This document shows positions 55,229-64,000 of a stretch of 64,000 bases of DNA, in pieces. The stretch comes from JBFWMG01 sp050251715 (lineage in GTDB: Bacteria; Desulfobacterota; Desulfovibrionia; Desulfovibrionales; Desulfovibrionaceae). Positions within the stretch are counted from its first letter, which is position 1. Every line of letters starts with the position of its first letter. Position numbers and translations under genes: made by a program. The stretch is taken from NCBI GenBank assembly GCA_050251715.1, contig JBFWMG010000005.1, positions 1-64,000 of the forward strand. Reading direction: 5' to 3'. The notes beneath the pieces are model-generated. The model did not search any database. It had not been told where the DNA came from and saw nothing but the letters and a program-made list of their open reading frames with translations.

Positions 55229-55465
55229 TCACAACCTGGGACGGCCCGGACCGTTGCCCGCGTCGGGCAACAGCGACCTGGGCACCCCCAGGCGCACCAT
55301 GGCCTCCACAACACGGCGCGACCTGCGCTTGCCCTGAATGAGATAGGTAATAAAGGCGGGATTGACGCCAATTGCGGCGGCCAACTGCCCCGTGCCCAAC
55401 TTATGATAAGTCAGCCACGTCTTGAGCGCGGTTTCCCGATCCACAAGGGACAAGTCCAGTTCCAT
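55229..55465 (-). CDS. Small HTH protein, tandem paralogue 1
   Basis: A 78-residue protein, MELDLSLVDRETALKTWLTY, then an XRE/Cro-like helix-turn-helix (LGTGQLAAAIGVNPAFITYL) and a conserved end LVRLGVPRSLLP-like segment (MVRLGVPRSLLPDAGNG). It shares VDRETALxxWLxYH and LGVPxxLLP with the genes at 55559 and 56035. GGGG lies before the ATG. Probably DNA-binding; the target is unknown. No phage or toxin gene accompanies it. Confidence 0.75.
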   Translation of the reverse strand: MELDLSLVDRETALKTWLTYHKLGTGQLAAAIGVNPAFITYLIQGKRRSRRVVEAMVRLGVPRSLLPDAGNGPGRPRL

Positions 55466-55558
55466 CGCATCCCCATTGAGACAACTAGTTGCCCAATTTT
55501 ACGCAAAAAAAAGGGGGTTGTCGATGGCAAAACCATCTTTCCTGGTACAAGGTGGGAC

Positions 55559-55810
55559 TTATTTTTCGGGCTTGGGGGGGCGACCCGGCCCTGGACCGGG
55601 CTCGGGCAGCAGCTGTGGCGGCACGCCGAACTGGATCAGCCGGGCAATAAGCTCCCGTGGCGCGCGCTCGCCCTTGATGATGCGGGTGATGATGCCTTTA
55701 TGCACCCCCAGCTCATCGGCAAGGCGCTTCTCCTCGATGCGGTGGTACGCAAGCCACGTGCGCAACGCGGTTTCACGATCCACCAGGGACAAATCCAGAA
55801 TTTTGCGCAT
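55559..55810 (-). CDS. Small HTH protein, tandem paralogue 2
   Basis: An 83-residue protein (MRKILDLSLVDRETALRTWL, HTH in EEKRLADELGVHKGIITRII, end IQFGVPPQLLPEPGPGPGRP). Alignment with paralogue 1 favours ATG 55810, but no Shine-Dalgarno precedes it; an in-frame ATG at 55870 is possible. It is separated from paralogue 1 by 93 bp. The duplication is clear at the protein level but not at the DNA level, so it is old. Confidence 0.72.
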   Translation of the reverse strand: MRKILDLSLVDRETALRTWLAYHRIEEKRLADELGVHKGIITRIIKGERAPRELIARLIQFGVPPQLLPEPGPGPGRPPKPEK

Positions 55811-56034
55811 GGAAAGAATGGGGTGATGAATAATCCAGTCGTTGTCCGCCAGAAACGCGACTCCTGGCATGACAAAGATTTAACCAATTTGCTTTACAGG
55901 GGTCAAGGGGAAAATAGCAGAGGGAGGAGGATCGGGTCCACACCGGCGAGGCCAGGACTGGCGCCGAAGGCGTGCCTTTGGAACGGTCCCCGCCGCGCGC
56001 GCCGCCGCGCACGAACGGCGAGAGGATCGGAACG

Positions 56035-56280
56035 TCACTCGCCGGATGGCAACAACTCTCTGGGAACACCCAGGGCAACAAGCCCGGAGATCGTCTTGGC
56101 CGACCGGCGCTCGCCCGTGATGACCCGGCTGATGGTGGAGGGCGCCACACCTATCGAGGCGGCCAAATCCGAACACCCGAGCCGATGGTACACGAGCCAG
56201 CTTTTCAAGGCGGTTTCCCTGTCCACGGCGGCCAGATCCAGAACAATGGGGCCGCTGTCCGAACTATCAAGTTTCTCCAT
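56035..56280 (-). CDS. Small HTH protein, tandem paralogue 3
   Basis: An 81-residue protein (MEKLDSSDSGPIVLDLAAVD, RETALKSWLVYHRLGCSDLA, ASIGVAPSTISRVITGERRS, ALGVPRELLPSGE). GGAG is 8 nt before ATG 56280. Third member of the array, in the same direction, with 224 bp to paralogue 2. It follows the adenylate cyclase gene by about 100 bp, so read-through from that gene is possible. Confidence 0.75.
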   Translation of the reverse strand: MEKLDSSDSGPIVLDLAAVDRETALKSWLVYHRLGCSDLAASIGVAPSTISRVITGERRSAKTISGLVALGVPRELLPSGE

Positions 56281-56381
56281 GCGTTGCTCCAGAAGCACAA
56301 ACATGGACCACCTATACCCACTTGCGCCGCCCTTGCAAGCACCCACAGCGGCCCGCGCGGCGGGAGGGGGCGCGCCCCCGG

Positions 56382-59300
56382 TCAGCCAAGGAGAACCGGA
56401 CACCGGGAGCGCGGCGGCACGAACTGCAACAGCCGCACATCGTCGGCCGCGGGCAGTCCGGCCACGCCGGACACGAACCCGGCCACGTCGCCGGACAGCG
56501 AGCCGACCTCGTTCACGGCCTTGAAAAACAGCTCACCCCAGTTGGAGGCGTACAGGACAAACGCATCCAGCACCCGCGACGCCTCCTTGGCCTGGCACAG
56601 GTTGCAGATGAGCATGGCGCGGGTGATCCGTTCCGGATTGAGGGTTTCCCCAATGTCCGTATCAAACGTCTCCTTTTCCGTGAAAAACGACGCCAGGGCC
56701 GTCAGCAACGCCTGCACGTCCTGGGTCACGACGGGGTGGGCCAGCCTGTCCACCTTGATGGCCATGCCCTCGTGGTAGAGATGGTTTGCCGCCACCCAGG
56801 CCAGCATGGACGCCAGATCCACACCCTGGCGCAGCGGGGTCAGCTTGACGCGGCCCGTGGCCGGATCGAGCATGCCCCCTTGCAGATCCCACGTCTTCAC
56901 GTTTTGGGGAAAGGTGGCCAGCAGATGGAGCTCGGAAAAGAAATCCGACTTGAGCTTGAGAATGGGCACGCGCTCGATCTTGTTCTCGCGCGGCGTGAAA
57001 TAGGTGGCGATCTTGCGGCCCAACCGGGTCATGTCTTCCGGGGTGATGGAGGCCTTGGCCCCTTCCTGCCTGTCGCGCACGTGCAGGTAGGTCTTGATCA
57101 TGAACTGGTTGACCTGCTTGCCCATGCGCATGAGCGCGTCGAACGACAGGTTGTGGGCAAAGGCGCGGGACGCGCCCTTGTCGCTCTGCACCGCCTGGCG
57201 CAACACGTCGAGGCTCTCTTTTTCCTCGCGGCGGACCGGAAGCGCCTTATCCGCCGTCTCGCCAAGCCCGGCCTTGAGGGAAAAGGACAGGGTGATGAGG
57301 GAGAGGTTGGCGCTGCCGCCCGTGCCACGGTAATAGTCCGCCACCTCGCGGTACAAGATGACATAGGGGTCCACATCGAACAGCGCCTGCCGCCGGGCCA
57401 GGATGTTGGCCTTGATGCGGTCGCACAACAGCGTTCTCTCGTGGGACGTGCCCGAGGTGTAGAATTCGAGCAGGCCGAACTTGAGGATGGATTTGAACGG
57501 GCTCTTGAGCCCCTTGACGATCTGCCACAGCGACGCGCCGAAATACTCTTCCGCTGGAATGGGCGCCATGTGCCCGAGGTCAATGGCGAAATCAGCGCCC
57601 ATGGCCTTTGCCAGCTCCGCCTTGGTCTTCTCGTAGGCGGCCTGCGACGCGCCCGCCTCGCTGAACCACCACACCGGCGGGCGGCCCGCCACCAGCAGCG
57701 CGCTGCGGTAGAACTCCTCCTTGAGCAGCAACGCCTGGGCGGAACCCGAGCTTTCCTTGTCGCTGAACCCGAAATTGTTCCGGCGCACGGCCTCGGTGTC
57801 CATGAGGAAAAAATACGCCTCCAGGCCAAAGGCCTCGTCGGCCCATGCGGTCAGCGCCTCCAGCTTGGCGGACAGGGCGGCCTTGTGGGCGGGGTCCATG
57901 GCCTTCAAATCGGCGCAGACCCAGTAGTCGATGTCCGACCCCGCGCCCTGGGCCACGGAGCCCAGGCTGCCGATGGTGAAAATCGCCTCGATGGCCACGT
58001 GCTGGGCGTCGGGCCGCCATGCCAAATCCGGGAAATATTCCCTGGCCGCGGCAATGGCGTCGCAGCTCGGCGCATAGCCGCAGGGGACAAAGGACGGCGC
58101 GCCCTGCGGCAACCCCCTGGCACGGTCAAAATCCTGCGTGGCCAAAAGCAGCGGCAGCATGCGGTAGAACGCGGCGCACTGCGGCCCGAGCTTTTCCATG
58201 CCCCACTCTTCCCGGCGCAGGTTGTTGGCCATGAACAGGGCGTATTTCCCCTGCACGTCGCCCAGGAGGAACCACCGCGACACCGCCTCGGCCACCAGCG
58301 CGGCCCCCTCGCCGGTGGGCGCCGGGCCAGCCCCTGGCGCAACGCCCCCCAGCGCGCGCAGCCGCGCCACGCGCGAGCGCATCTCCAGGCCGCGCAGCAG
58401 GGGGTGGGCGGCGTCCAACGCCACGGAGGTACAGTCCCTGAAGGAAGTGGCCGTGACGGTGCCGCCGCGCTCCCGCACGCGGACAAACTGTACCCCGTGC
58501 AACAGACATTGGGAAAAGCGGCACCCCAGCAGGGTGACCCTGTCCAGGCCCGCGCCGGACAAATCCACGGCATGGAAGCGGCAGGACGCCAACGTGGACG
58601 CCACAATCCGCGCAAAACCCAAACCGCAGCAGACCCATTCCACCAGGTTCAGGTTCGACTCCTGGAACACGGCCTCGTCCAGCGGGCACGCATCGAAAAC
58701 ACATGCGGTCAGGGTGCAGCGGAACCACTTGGCGCCGGACATGACCGCCGCCGCAAAGGTGGTGCGTTCGAACCGGCAATCCTTGAACACGGCGCCGGCA
58801 AGCTGCCCGCCCTCGAACCGGCACCCCACGAACGTGGCGTCCTGGAACACGGCGTTGGCATACATGGCCGGGTTGAAGATGCGGTCCGTAAAGGTCTCGC
58901 CCCGCACCACCTTGCCCTTGTCGGCCGAGGGGGAGAACGAGGGGGAGTCGAACATCACCATGGAGCCGCCCGCCTTCTCCTTTTTGCCTCCCCGGCCGAA
59001 CAGGCCGAACCGCTTGCCCTTTTCCTCGTCGGCCACGGCGGCCTGCCCGGTGGCGGCCTTGGCCGGGGCCGCGGCGGCGCCCTTGGGTTCGGCCACCTCC
59101 AGCCCGGCCACCTTGGGAATGGCCGCCATCAAGGGCTGGGCCTGCCGCGCCCCGGGGTCGCCGCCCGCCGCCTGCACCGCGCAATGGGCCGCGCCGTCAG
59201 GGTCGATGCGGGCAATGCACGCATACAGCGGCCACAGCAGCTTGATATGGTCCGCAGCCTTGAATTGGCCAAGAAAACGACGAAAACCGCTGCCCGGCAG

Positions 59301-60209
59301 CAAGGTCAAAAGAGGGATGAGCCCCTTGCGGAGCGCGGGCAGCGCCACAAACACCTTGGCGAACACCGCCGCCGCGCTGGGCGCCCGCAACCGCGCCAAG
59401 GCCTCCAGCGTGGCCAGCTGCACCGTGGGATCGGCGTGTTTCAGGCCCGGGACGACCAACTTGGCCAAATCCGCCGAGGCGTCGCCCGTGGCGGCCAGCG
59501 CGTCCACCAGCAGGGGAAGCTGCCGCGCATGGCACCCGCGCAGGCATCCGGCCAGCGCACCGGACAATTCGGGCGTGTGGGCGTGGCAAAAGGTTTCCGC
59601 CACGGCCAGGAGGGTGTCCAGTCCCTCGCCGCCCTGCATGCCCGCCAGGCAGGCGTCGCGCGTCGCGCCCTGGTGCAGGGCGGCGGCCAGGGCAAAGGCC
59701 GGGCCGGGCCGGTAGTTCCCCTCTTTTTTCAAGAACCGCAGCCCCACGGACGGGTCGATATCGCGCACCCCTTCCAACCGGGCCAGCACCTTGCGCCGGG
59801 CCTCCTTGGGCAGGGACGGCGCGGCGTGCTGCATACGGTCCAGCACCCCCAGCAACGTTTCCGGGGGCAAGGCGGCCAGCGACTCCTGCACGACCGGCTC
59901 CGGAAAGCGGCCGTCACCGTAGCCATGGGCGGCCAGCACCCAGCCAAAGGGGCCGATGCGGTACAACCCGTCCAGATAGATGCGCTTGAGCGCCGCCGCA
60001 TCGGTGGCGGCGGCCGAGGCATACAGATGCAGCGCCATGACCTCTGCAGCGGCGTGCCACGGCTCCACGCCATTGCCCAGCGGCTTGAGGTCCACGAACT
60101 CGTCCAGGCCGCGCTGGATGCCTGGGTACAGTCTGTCCTGGACCTCGCCGCGCGTCATGCTGCGGAGATTTTCGATAATGGCGTTGTAACGGCGCGAGTC
60201 TTTGCTCAT
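56382..60209 (-). CDS. Class I adenylate cyclase with HEAT-like and pentapeptide-repeat regions
   Basis: A 1275-residue protein. Residues about 1-400 are helical, HEAT-like. A basic linker (KRFGLFGRGGKKEK, about 410) follows. About 435-590 resembles pentapeptide repeats (FQDATFVGCRFEGGQLAGAV, FKDCRFERTTF). The class I adenylate cyclase domain starts near 690, with the nucleotidyltransferase motif GSLGSVAQGAGSDIDYWVC near 745. The C-terminal part (about 960-1275) is unassigned. Enterobacterial CyaA is about 850 residues, so the N-terminal regulatory portion is very large. The start at 60209 lacks a strong Shine-Dalgarno. It would make cAMP. Confidence 0.85.
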   Translation of the reverse strand: MSKDSRRYNAIIENLRSMTRGEVQDRLYPGIQRGLDEFVDLKPLGNGVEPWHAAAEVMALHLYASAAATDAAALKRIYLDGLYRIGPFGWVLAAHGYGDGRFPEPVVQESLAALPPETLLGVLDRMQHAAPSLPKEARRKVLARLEGVRDIDPSVGLRFLKKEGNYRPGPAFALAAALHQGATRDACLAGMQGGEGLDTLLAVAETFCHAHTPELSGALAGCLRGCHARQLPLLVDALAATGDASADLAKLVVPGLKHADPTVQLATLEALARLRAPSAAAVFAKVFVALPALRKGLIPLLTLLPGSGFRRFLGQFKAADHIKLLWPLYACIARIDPDGAAHCAVQAAGGDPGARQAQPLMAAIPKVAGLEVAEPKGAAAAPAKAATGQAAVADEEKGKRFGLFGRGGKKEKAGGSMVMFDSPSFSPSADKGKVVRGETFTDRIFNPAMYANAVFQDATFVGCRFEGGQLAGAVFKDCRFERTTFAAAVMSGAKWFRCTLTACVFDACPLDEAVFQESNLNLVEWVCCGLGFARIVASTLASCRFHAVDLSGAGLDRVTLLGCRFSQCLLHGVQFVRVRERGGTVTATSFRDCTSVALDAAHPLLRGLEMRSRVARLRALGGVAPGAGPAPTGEGAALVAEAVSRWFLLGDVQGKYALFMANNLRREEWGMEKLGPQCAAFYRMLPLLLATQDFDRARGLPQGAPSFVPCGYAPSCDAIAAAREYFPDLAWRPDAQHVAIEAIFTIGSLGSVAQGAGSDIDYWVCADLKAMDPAHKAALSAKLEALTAWADEAFGLEAYFFLMDTEAVRRNNFGFSDKESSGSAQALLLKEEFYRSALLVAGRPPVWWFSEAGASQAAYEKTKAELAKAMGADFAIDLGHMAPIPAEEYFGASLWQIVKGLKSPFKSILKFGLLEFYTSGTSHERTLLCDRIKANILARRQALFDVDPYVILYREVADYYRGTGGSANLSLITLSFSLKAGLGETADKALPVRREEKESLDVLRQAVQSDKGASRAFAHNLSFDALMRMGKQVNQFMIKTYLHVRDRQEGAKASITPEDMTRLGRKIATYFTPRENKIERVPILKLKSDFFSELHLLATFPQNVKTWDLQGGMLDPATGRVKLTPLRQGVDLASMLAWVAANHLYHEGMAIKVDRLAHPVVTQDVQALLTALASFFTEKETFDTDIGETLNPERITRAMLICNLCQAKEASRVLDAFVLYASNWGELFFKAVNEVGSLSGDVAGFVSGVAGLPAADDVRLLQFVPPRSRCPVLLG

Positions 60210-60388
60210 GGCATGCTTTTTCCGGGGCGGGTCGCGGCATTTTCCGCCGCTGCGCCCTGGCTGTTCCGTCCTCATTGGTTTCCTAGCAAAACCCCCGGCA
60301 TGGGGCAAGAAAAGGCCTCACGAGCATCCCTCTTCCCGCCGCCTTTCTTGGGTCCGGGAACCGCCGAATCCGAAACCCCGCTATGAGT

Positions 60389-60418
60389 TTGACAAAATAC
60401 AGTTTTGTAGCGGATAAG
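60389..60418 (+). promoter_or_regulatory. sigma-70-like promoter for the chemoreceptor operon
   Basis: TTGACA (60389-60394, consensus), 18-bp spacer and GATAAG (60413-60418), leader about 60 nt to the chemoreceptor start at 60482. Confidence 0.6.
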
Positions 60419-60481
60419 ATCCCTTGCCAGACGCGAACGGGGGCAATCCTGACAACAGAAACCATGCGCAAAGAGGTCACA

Positions 60482-63034
60482 ATGCTTGACAATAGCATTA
60501 ATGCAAGGCTTAACGTTGCGTCTTTCCTGTCTATTCTCCTTGTCAGCGTCCTCACTTTCGCAGGCATCACCTTTCTTCAATTCCAAAGCGTGGACCGTCA
60601 GGCCGCCCAATACGAATCCTTTGCCCTGGAAAAGGATAAAAATTCCCTGCGCAGCATCCTGGGCCTCGCCACCACGCTCCTACAGTCCGAATACAACAAC
60701 ATGCTCAAGGAAATCGGCCAGATCGAAAACGCCGACAACAACATCAACACCGTCCTCAACTCCCTCTACTATTACGAGATAGGCTTTGACCAACCCGAGG
60801 ACGCCATCAAGCAGAACCTGATCCGCAGCCTGCATGAAAATTTTCCCGACGTCTTCATCTTCATCCTGTCCACGGATGAACGCGTGGTGGCCTTTCCCGG
60901 CCACGACAAGCTGACGGCCCGTTTTGGCGGCAAGCGCCTTGCGGAAGTGGCCGCCGCACTCAAGGACGATGCGCCCGGCTCCATGCCCCTGCGCACCCTG
61001 TTGCCCGAAACCTACATGAAGGAACAGGGCGTGGCCTTCCAACACCATTGGATCCCCGCCGATGGCCAGGAGCCCGCCGAGGCATACTGCCACGCCATGC
61101 AGTTTCTGCCCCTCAACTGGGTGGTGGGCATCGCCAAGTTCAAACACGAGCTCAACAACCGCTATTTGAACAAGGCGCTGGACGCCTTGCGGCTCTACCG
61201 GTCCGGGGACGGCAATCCCATCTGGGTCGGCGACCTGTCGCCGCGCCTCATCCTGCACCCCACCATGCCCGCGCTGGAAGGCAGGGACATGGGCGGCTTT
61301 GTGGACGTGAACGGCGTGGCCGCCTTCCGCGACATGGCGGCGGCGGTGGCGGACAAGGGCGAGGGATTCGTGGCCTATGCCTGGCCCAGGCCCGACAATC
61401 CCGAACCCGCGGACATGGTGTCGTGCGTCACGCTGTTCAAGCCGTGGCGGGTCATGGTGGGCACGGGCGAATATCTGGAAGGCATCCGCAAGGAAACAGC
61501 GGCCCGGTCCAAGGAATTCATGGCCGCCATGTACACCAACCTGCTCAAGCTGGCGCCGTTTTTGCTGGCGACCATTGTGCTGGCCGTGCTGCTTATTTCC
61601 CGCCACAACAGCCGCATCATCGGCAAGCCCGTGGGCAAGCTCACGGAATTCGCCACGCGGCTGGAGCATGGCGACCTGGACGCCGAGGTGGGCCGCGCCC
61701 ATTTCGTGGCCGAGCTTATGACGCTGAAAAACGTGCTCGTGGCCATGGTGGAAACGCTCAAGGAATCCATCGCCTCCGCCGAGGCGAACGGGCAGCGGGC
61801 CAATGAAAAGGCCGCCGAGGCCCAGAACGCCCTGAACGACGCGGAGAACGCCAACCGCATGGCCCGCAAGGTGGACACCTTCCAGCAGGCCGAGGTGGCG
61901 GCGCTCACCCGGGTGCTGGGCCGCATCGCCGCGGGCGACCTGACCGCGCATTACGCCGTGGCCGAGGCGGACCACGAAACCACCCAGGTGCGCGAGAGCT
62001 TTTTGGGCATCCAAAAGGCGCTGAACGCCACCACGCGCAACCTGGCCGCGCTCATGACCGACATCAGCGACGGCGCGGCCCAGCTGGGCCAGGCCGCCGC
62101 CACGTTCAAGGAGGTGTCCGAAGCCCTGCTCCGAGGCGCCGACTCCATGCATGAGCAGACCAACGGCGTGGCCAGTTCCACGGACCAGATATCCATGAAC
62201 ATCAATACGGTGGCCACGGCCTCGGAAGAGATGAGCGTGAACGTGTCCACGGTTTCCGCCACGGCCGAGGAAATGTCCCACGCCATGGACAACGTGAGCC
62301 ATACGGTGAACGGCATGCGCCAGTCCATCGCCAGCATTGTGGAGAGCGCGCACCAGGGCGCGGACGTGGCGGCCAGCGCCTCGTCCATGGCCGACCATGC
62401 CACGCGCACCATGAACCACCTGGGCCAGGCCGCGCACGAAATCGGCATGGTCACGGCGGTCATCAAGCGCATTGCCGAACAGACCAACCTGCTGGCGCTG
62501 AACGCGACCATCGAGGCGGCCAGCGCCGGAGACGCGGGCAAGGGCTTCGCCGTGGTCGCGGGCGAAATCAAGGAGCTGGCCAACCAGTCGGCCAAGGCGG
62601 CCGAGGACATCGCGGCCCGCATCCACGACATGCAGGAAAACACCACCGACGCGGTGGCCGTCATCGGCGAGGTGGCGCAGATCATCGGCAACATCAACCA
62701 TCAGGTGGGCATCATCACCGAGGCGGTGTCGCGCCAGACAGAGGCGTCCAACGCGATATCCACCAACATTGCCGACACGGCCAAGGGCGCGGGCGACATT
62801 GCCCAGACCATCGCCGAATTGGCCAAGGGCGCCAACGAGGTGTCGCGCAATACGGGCGAGGTGGCCAAGGCGGTCAACGACGTGGCCGCGAACATCTTTA
62901 CCGTGAGCAACCTGGCCACGGAAAGCCGCAACGGTGCGGAGCGGGTGGACCATTCCGTTGTCGAGCTGGCCCGGCTGGCCGATCAGCTGCGGGGAGCGGT
63001 GGGCAAGTTCACCATCGAGGAGGACAAGGCATGA
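60482..63034 (+). CDS. Methyl-accepting chemotaxis protein with Cache domain
   Basis: An 850-residue chemoreceptor: TM1 about residues 9-31 (VASFLSILLVSVLTFAGITF), a large periplasmic Cache-type sensor (about 35-355), TM2 near 375-395 (LLKLAPFLLATIVLAVLLIS), a HAMP region, coiled coil, a second HAMP-like segment near 490 (LGRIAAGDLTAHY) and the signalling domain with hairpin tip AEQTNLLALNATIEAASAGD. Spacing GAGG before ATG 60482 fixes the start. The tip has N-A-T and A-A-S where most have N-A-A and A-A-R. It overlaps the ATC-hydrolase gene by 4 bp, so the two are coupled. Confidence 0.94.
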   Translation: MLDNSINARLNVASFLSILLVSVLTFAGITFLQFQSVDRQAAQYESFALEKDKNSLRSILGLATTLLQSEYNNMLKEIGQIENADNNINTVLNSLYYYEIGFDQPEDAIKQNLIRSLHENFPDVFIFILSTDERVVAFPGHDKLTARFGGKRLAEVAAALKDDAPGSMPLRTLLPETYMKEQGVAFQHHWIPADGQEPAEAYCHAMQFLPLNWVVGIAKFKHELNNRYLNKALDALRLYRSGDGNPIWVGDLSPRLILHPTMPALEGRDMGGFVDVNGVAAFRDMAAAVADKGEGFVAYAWPRPDNPEPADMVSCVTLFKPWRVMVGTGEYLEGIRKETAARSKEFMAAMYTNLLKLAPFLLATIVLAVLLISRHNSRIIGKPVGKLTEFATRLEHGDLDAEVGRAHFVAELMTLKNVLVAMVETLKESIASAEANGQRANEKAAEAQNALNDAENANRMARKVDTFQQAEVAALTRVLGRIAAGDLTAHYAVAEADHETTQVRESFLGIQKALNATTRNLAALMTDISDGAAQLGQAAATFKEVSEALLRGADSMHEQTNGVASSTDQISMNINTVATASEEMSVNVSTVSATAEEMSHAMDNVSHTVNGMRQSIASIVESAHQGADVAASASSMADHATRTMNHLGQAAHEIGMVTAVIKRIAEQTNLLALNATIEAASAGDAGKGFAVVAGEIKELANQSAKAAEDIAARIHDMQENTTDAVAVIGEVAQIIGNINHQVGIITEAVSRQTEASNAISTNIADTAKGAGDIAQTIAELAKGANEVSRNTGEVAKAVNDVAANIFTVSNLATESRNGAERVDHSVVELARLADQLRGAVGKFTIEEDKA

Positions 63035-63513
63035 CCAGCCGGATGACGGGATCCATGACCTTGCTGGAACGGCGGCGGATCGAGGCGGGCACGCTGGAGC
63101 GCGTGTATGCGGTGCTCTGCGCGCGCGAGGGCGAGGCGGCCGCACTGGCCTCGCTGGAGGCGATCCTGGGCGCCATGGCCGTGGACGCGGGCCGTGCCTT
63201 TGCGGCGCAGGCGCCGGACGGGCCGTCCTTCGCCCACTTCGCCACCGTGGTGGATCTGTGGCAGGGTACGGGCGCGTTGGACATCCGCAACATGCACGCC
63301 ACGGACACCACCCTCACCTTCGAGGTGCACCGCTGCGCCTATGCGAATCTGTACAGGGAGATGGGCATGCCGCAACAGCTGGTTGAGCGGCTGTCCTGCA
63401 ACCGAGACGGCCCGTTCGCACGCGGCTATTCGCCGCACATCCGCTTTGTGCGCACCCACACCGTGGCGGGCGGCGGGCCGTTTTGCGATTTTTCTTTCAC
63501 GTGGGAGGCGTAG
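63031..63513 (+). CDS. L-2-amino-thiazoline-4-carboxylate hydrolase (ATC_hyd) family protein
   Basis: A 160-residue protein with the ATC-hydrolase-family C-terminal pattern: CNRDGPFARGYSPHIRFVRT followed by HTVAGGGPFCDFSFTW, with conserved Cys, Asp, Arg, His and CDF. The characterised enzyme hydrolyses aminothiazoline carboxylate to N-carbamoyl-cysteine; most relatives are uncharacterised. The first 60 residues are helical. ATGA overlap with the chemoreceptor gene implies a shared function, perhaps in signalling rather than catabolism (inference). Confidence 0.8.
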   Translation: MTSRMTGSMTLLERRRIEAGTLERVYAVLCAREGEAAALASLEAILGAMAVDAGRAFAAQAPDGPSFAHFATVVDLWQGTGALDIRNMHATDTTLTFEVHRCAYANLYREMGMPQQLVERLSCNRDGPFARGYSPHIRFVRTHTVAGGGPFCDFSFTWEA

Positions 63514-63739
63514 CGGCCAAGCCTCTTTTCCGCCACATCCCGCGTCCCCGCATCCATCCAAGAGGCCCGGTCGGCATTCTTTGTGCCCGCGCCCCCTCTC
63601 CGAACCATGCCCGCACGAGTCTCTTCCAGGAGCGCGTTTGCCGCAGGCGGCGAAGAGCCTTGAGACCACGCGGGAAAATCATGTATAATCCGTTAAAACA
63701 TCATGAGAGGAGCGCCCCTCGCCGCTCTGGAGATGCGAC

Positions 63740-64000
63740 ATGTCCAAGAGTCTCCGGATACTCGCAACGGCCGTGTGCCTGATATGCGTCCTGATCCACG
63801 CTCCCGCCCTGCGTGCCGTCCACGCCGATGCCGAGGCGCCCTCCCCCCTGGTCTTTGTTGACGAGCCCTTCCCGTCCTTTTCCGATGGCCCCATGGACGG
63901 CCTGGCCGAGAAGGGCATCAGCCTCGACCTGCTCAAGGCCGTGTGCGGCAGAATGGGCTATGGGGTACACATCAAACTCATGCCCTTTGCCCGCGCCCTG
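63740..64000 (+). CDS. Periplasmic solute-binding protein, 5' part (cut by window end)
   Basis: 87 codons are visible: signal peptide (ILATAVCLICVLIHAPALRA, cleavage near AVHA), then LVFVDEPFPSFSDGPMDGLA and GISLDLLKAVCGRMGYGVHI, which resemble the start of an SBP family 3 binding fold. GGAG is 7 nt before ATG 63740. The reading frame runs off the window without a stop, so domain content beyond is unknown; it could be a stand-alone binding protein or a sensor. Not an SBP-kinase operon as far as visible. From 63514 to 63739 nothing else is recognised. Confidence 0.7.
   Translation, partial: MSKSLRILATAVCLICVLIHAPALRAVHADAEAPSPLVFVDEPFPSFSDGPMDGLAEKGISLDLLKAVCGRMGYGVHIKLMPFARAL

Noticed and set aside
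54711..55337. ORF MDATVAGQGIARKQKPNPEE and overlapping ORFs in the AT-rich/C-rich gap
   Set aside because: No ribosome site, no domain, and composition changes abruptly along the frame, so not a credible gene.
56322..60386. 1354-residue plus-strand ORF antisense to adenylate cyclase
   Set aside because: Shadow of the real minus-strand gene; low-complexity R/G/H-rich protein without a domain.

Overview
The window is high-GC bacterial chromosome, without rRNA, tRNA, transposase or CRISPR that I can see. Gene content points to a Desulfovibrio-like deltaproteobacterium (Desulfovibrionota): split, ferredoxin-rich glutamate synthase genes, class I adenylate cyclase, FmdB zinc ribbon, PAS/GGDEF/HDOD signalling proteins, Cache-type chemoreceptors and GmhA/KdsD LPS-sugar enzymes. 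The genus is an inference from gene types, not from a database match.

Layout. 0.1-9.7 kb: mostly minus-strand genes: a Ste24-like M48 protease, a three-gene signalling operon (periplasmic solute-binding protein, PAS histidine kinase, receiver-HDOD regulator), hemC, an FmdB protein and gmhA; a Mut7-C RNase-like gene is divergent. 9.8-17.1 kb: a plus-strand run nadK, a DUF89-like gene, mltA, a DUF4254 gene, gatB, mtnA. 17.1-19.2 kb: two Hsp20 genes flanked on both sides by related structured intergenic repeats. 19.2-24.2 kb: hisF/hisH, a chemoreceptor and a prepilin peptidase, all minus. 24.5-30.3 kb: carB, purF, kdsD. 30.8-37.3 kb: pgeF with 5-formyl-THF cyclo-ligase, a phosphoesterase, several small accessory genes, two MerR-like regulators and HU. 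37.3-41 kb: four tandem copies of a 103-bp palindromic repeat, then an HDOD/diguanylate cyclase pair. 41.1-45.4 kb: the most unusual locus, a tightly overlapping operon in which a Rad50/SbcC-like ATPase is divided into separate N-terminal and C-terminal proteins, with an Mre11/SbcD-like phosphoesterase and a small coiled-coil protein encoded between them. 46-49 kb: a MerR-like regulator, CheW and an unknown protein. 49.1-54.4 kb: glutamate synthase encoded as three proteins. 55.2-56.3 kb: three tandem paralogous HTH proteins. 56.4-64 kb: a 1275-residue class I adenylate cyclase with pentapeptide repeats, a divergent chemoreceptor coupled to an ATC-hydrolase-family gene, and the 5' part of a solute-binding protein cut by the window end.

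Intergenic DNA is unusually structured. There is a 103-bp MITE/REP-like palindromic element (six copies at three sites) whose CTAG end supplies or abuts the stop codon of the neighbouring gene at every site. There is also a composite element with a long hairpin whose arms differ between copies yet stay complementary, with 8-nt loops. Short GC-rich tandem repeats with 18-, 24-, 26- and 27-bp periods occur at four further sites.
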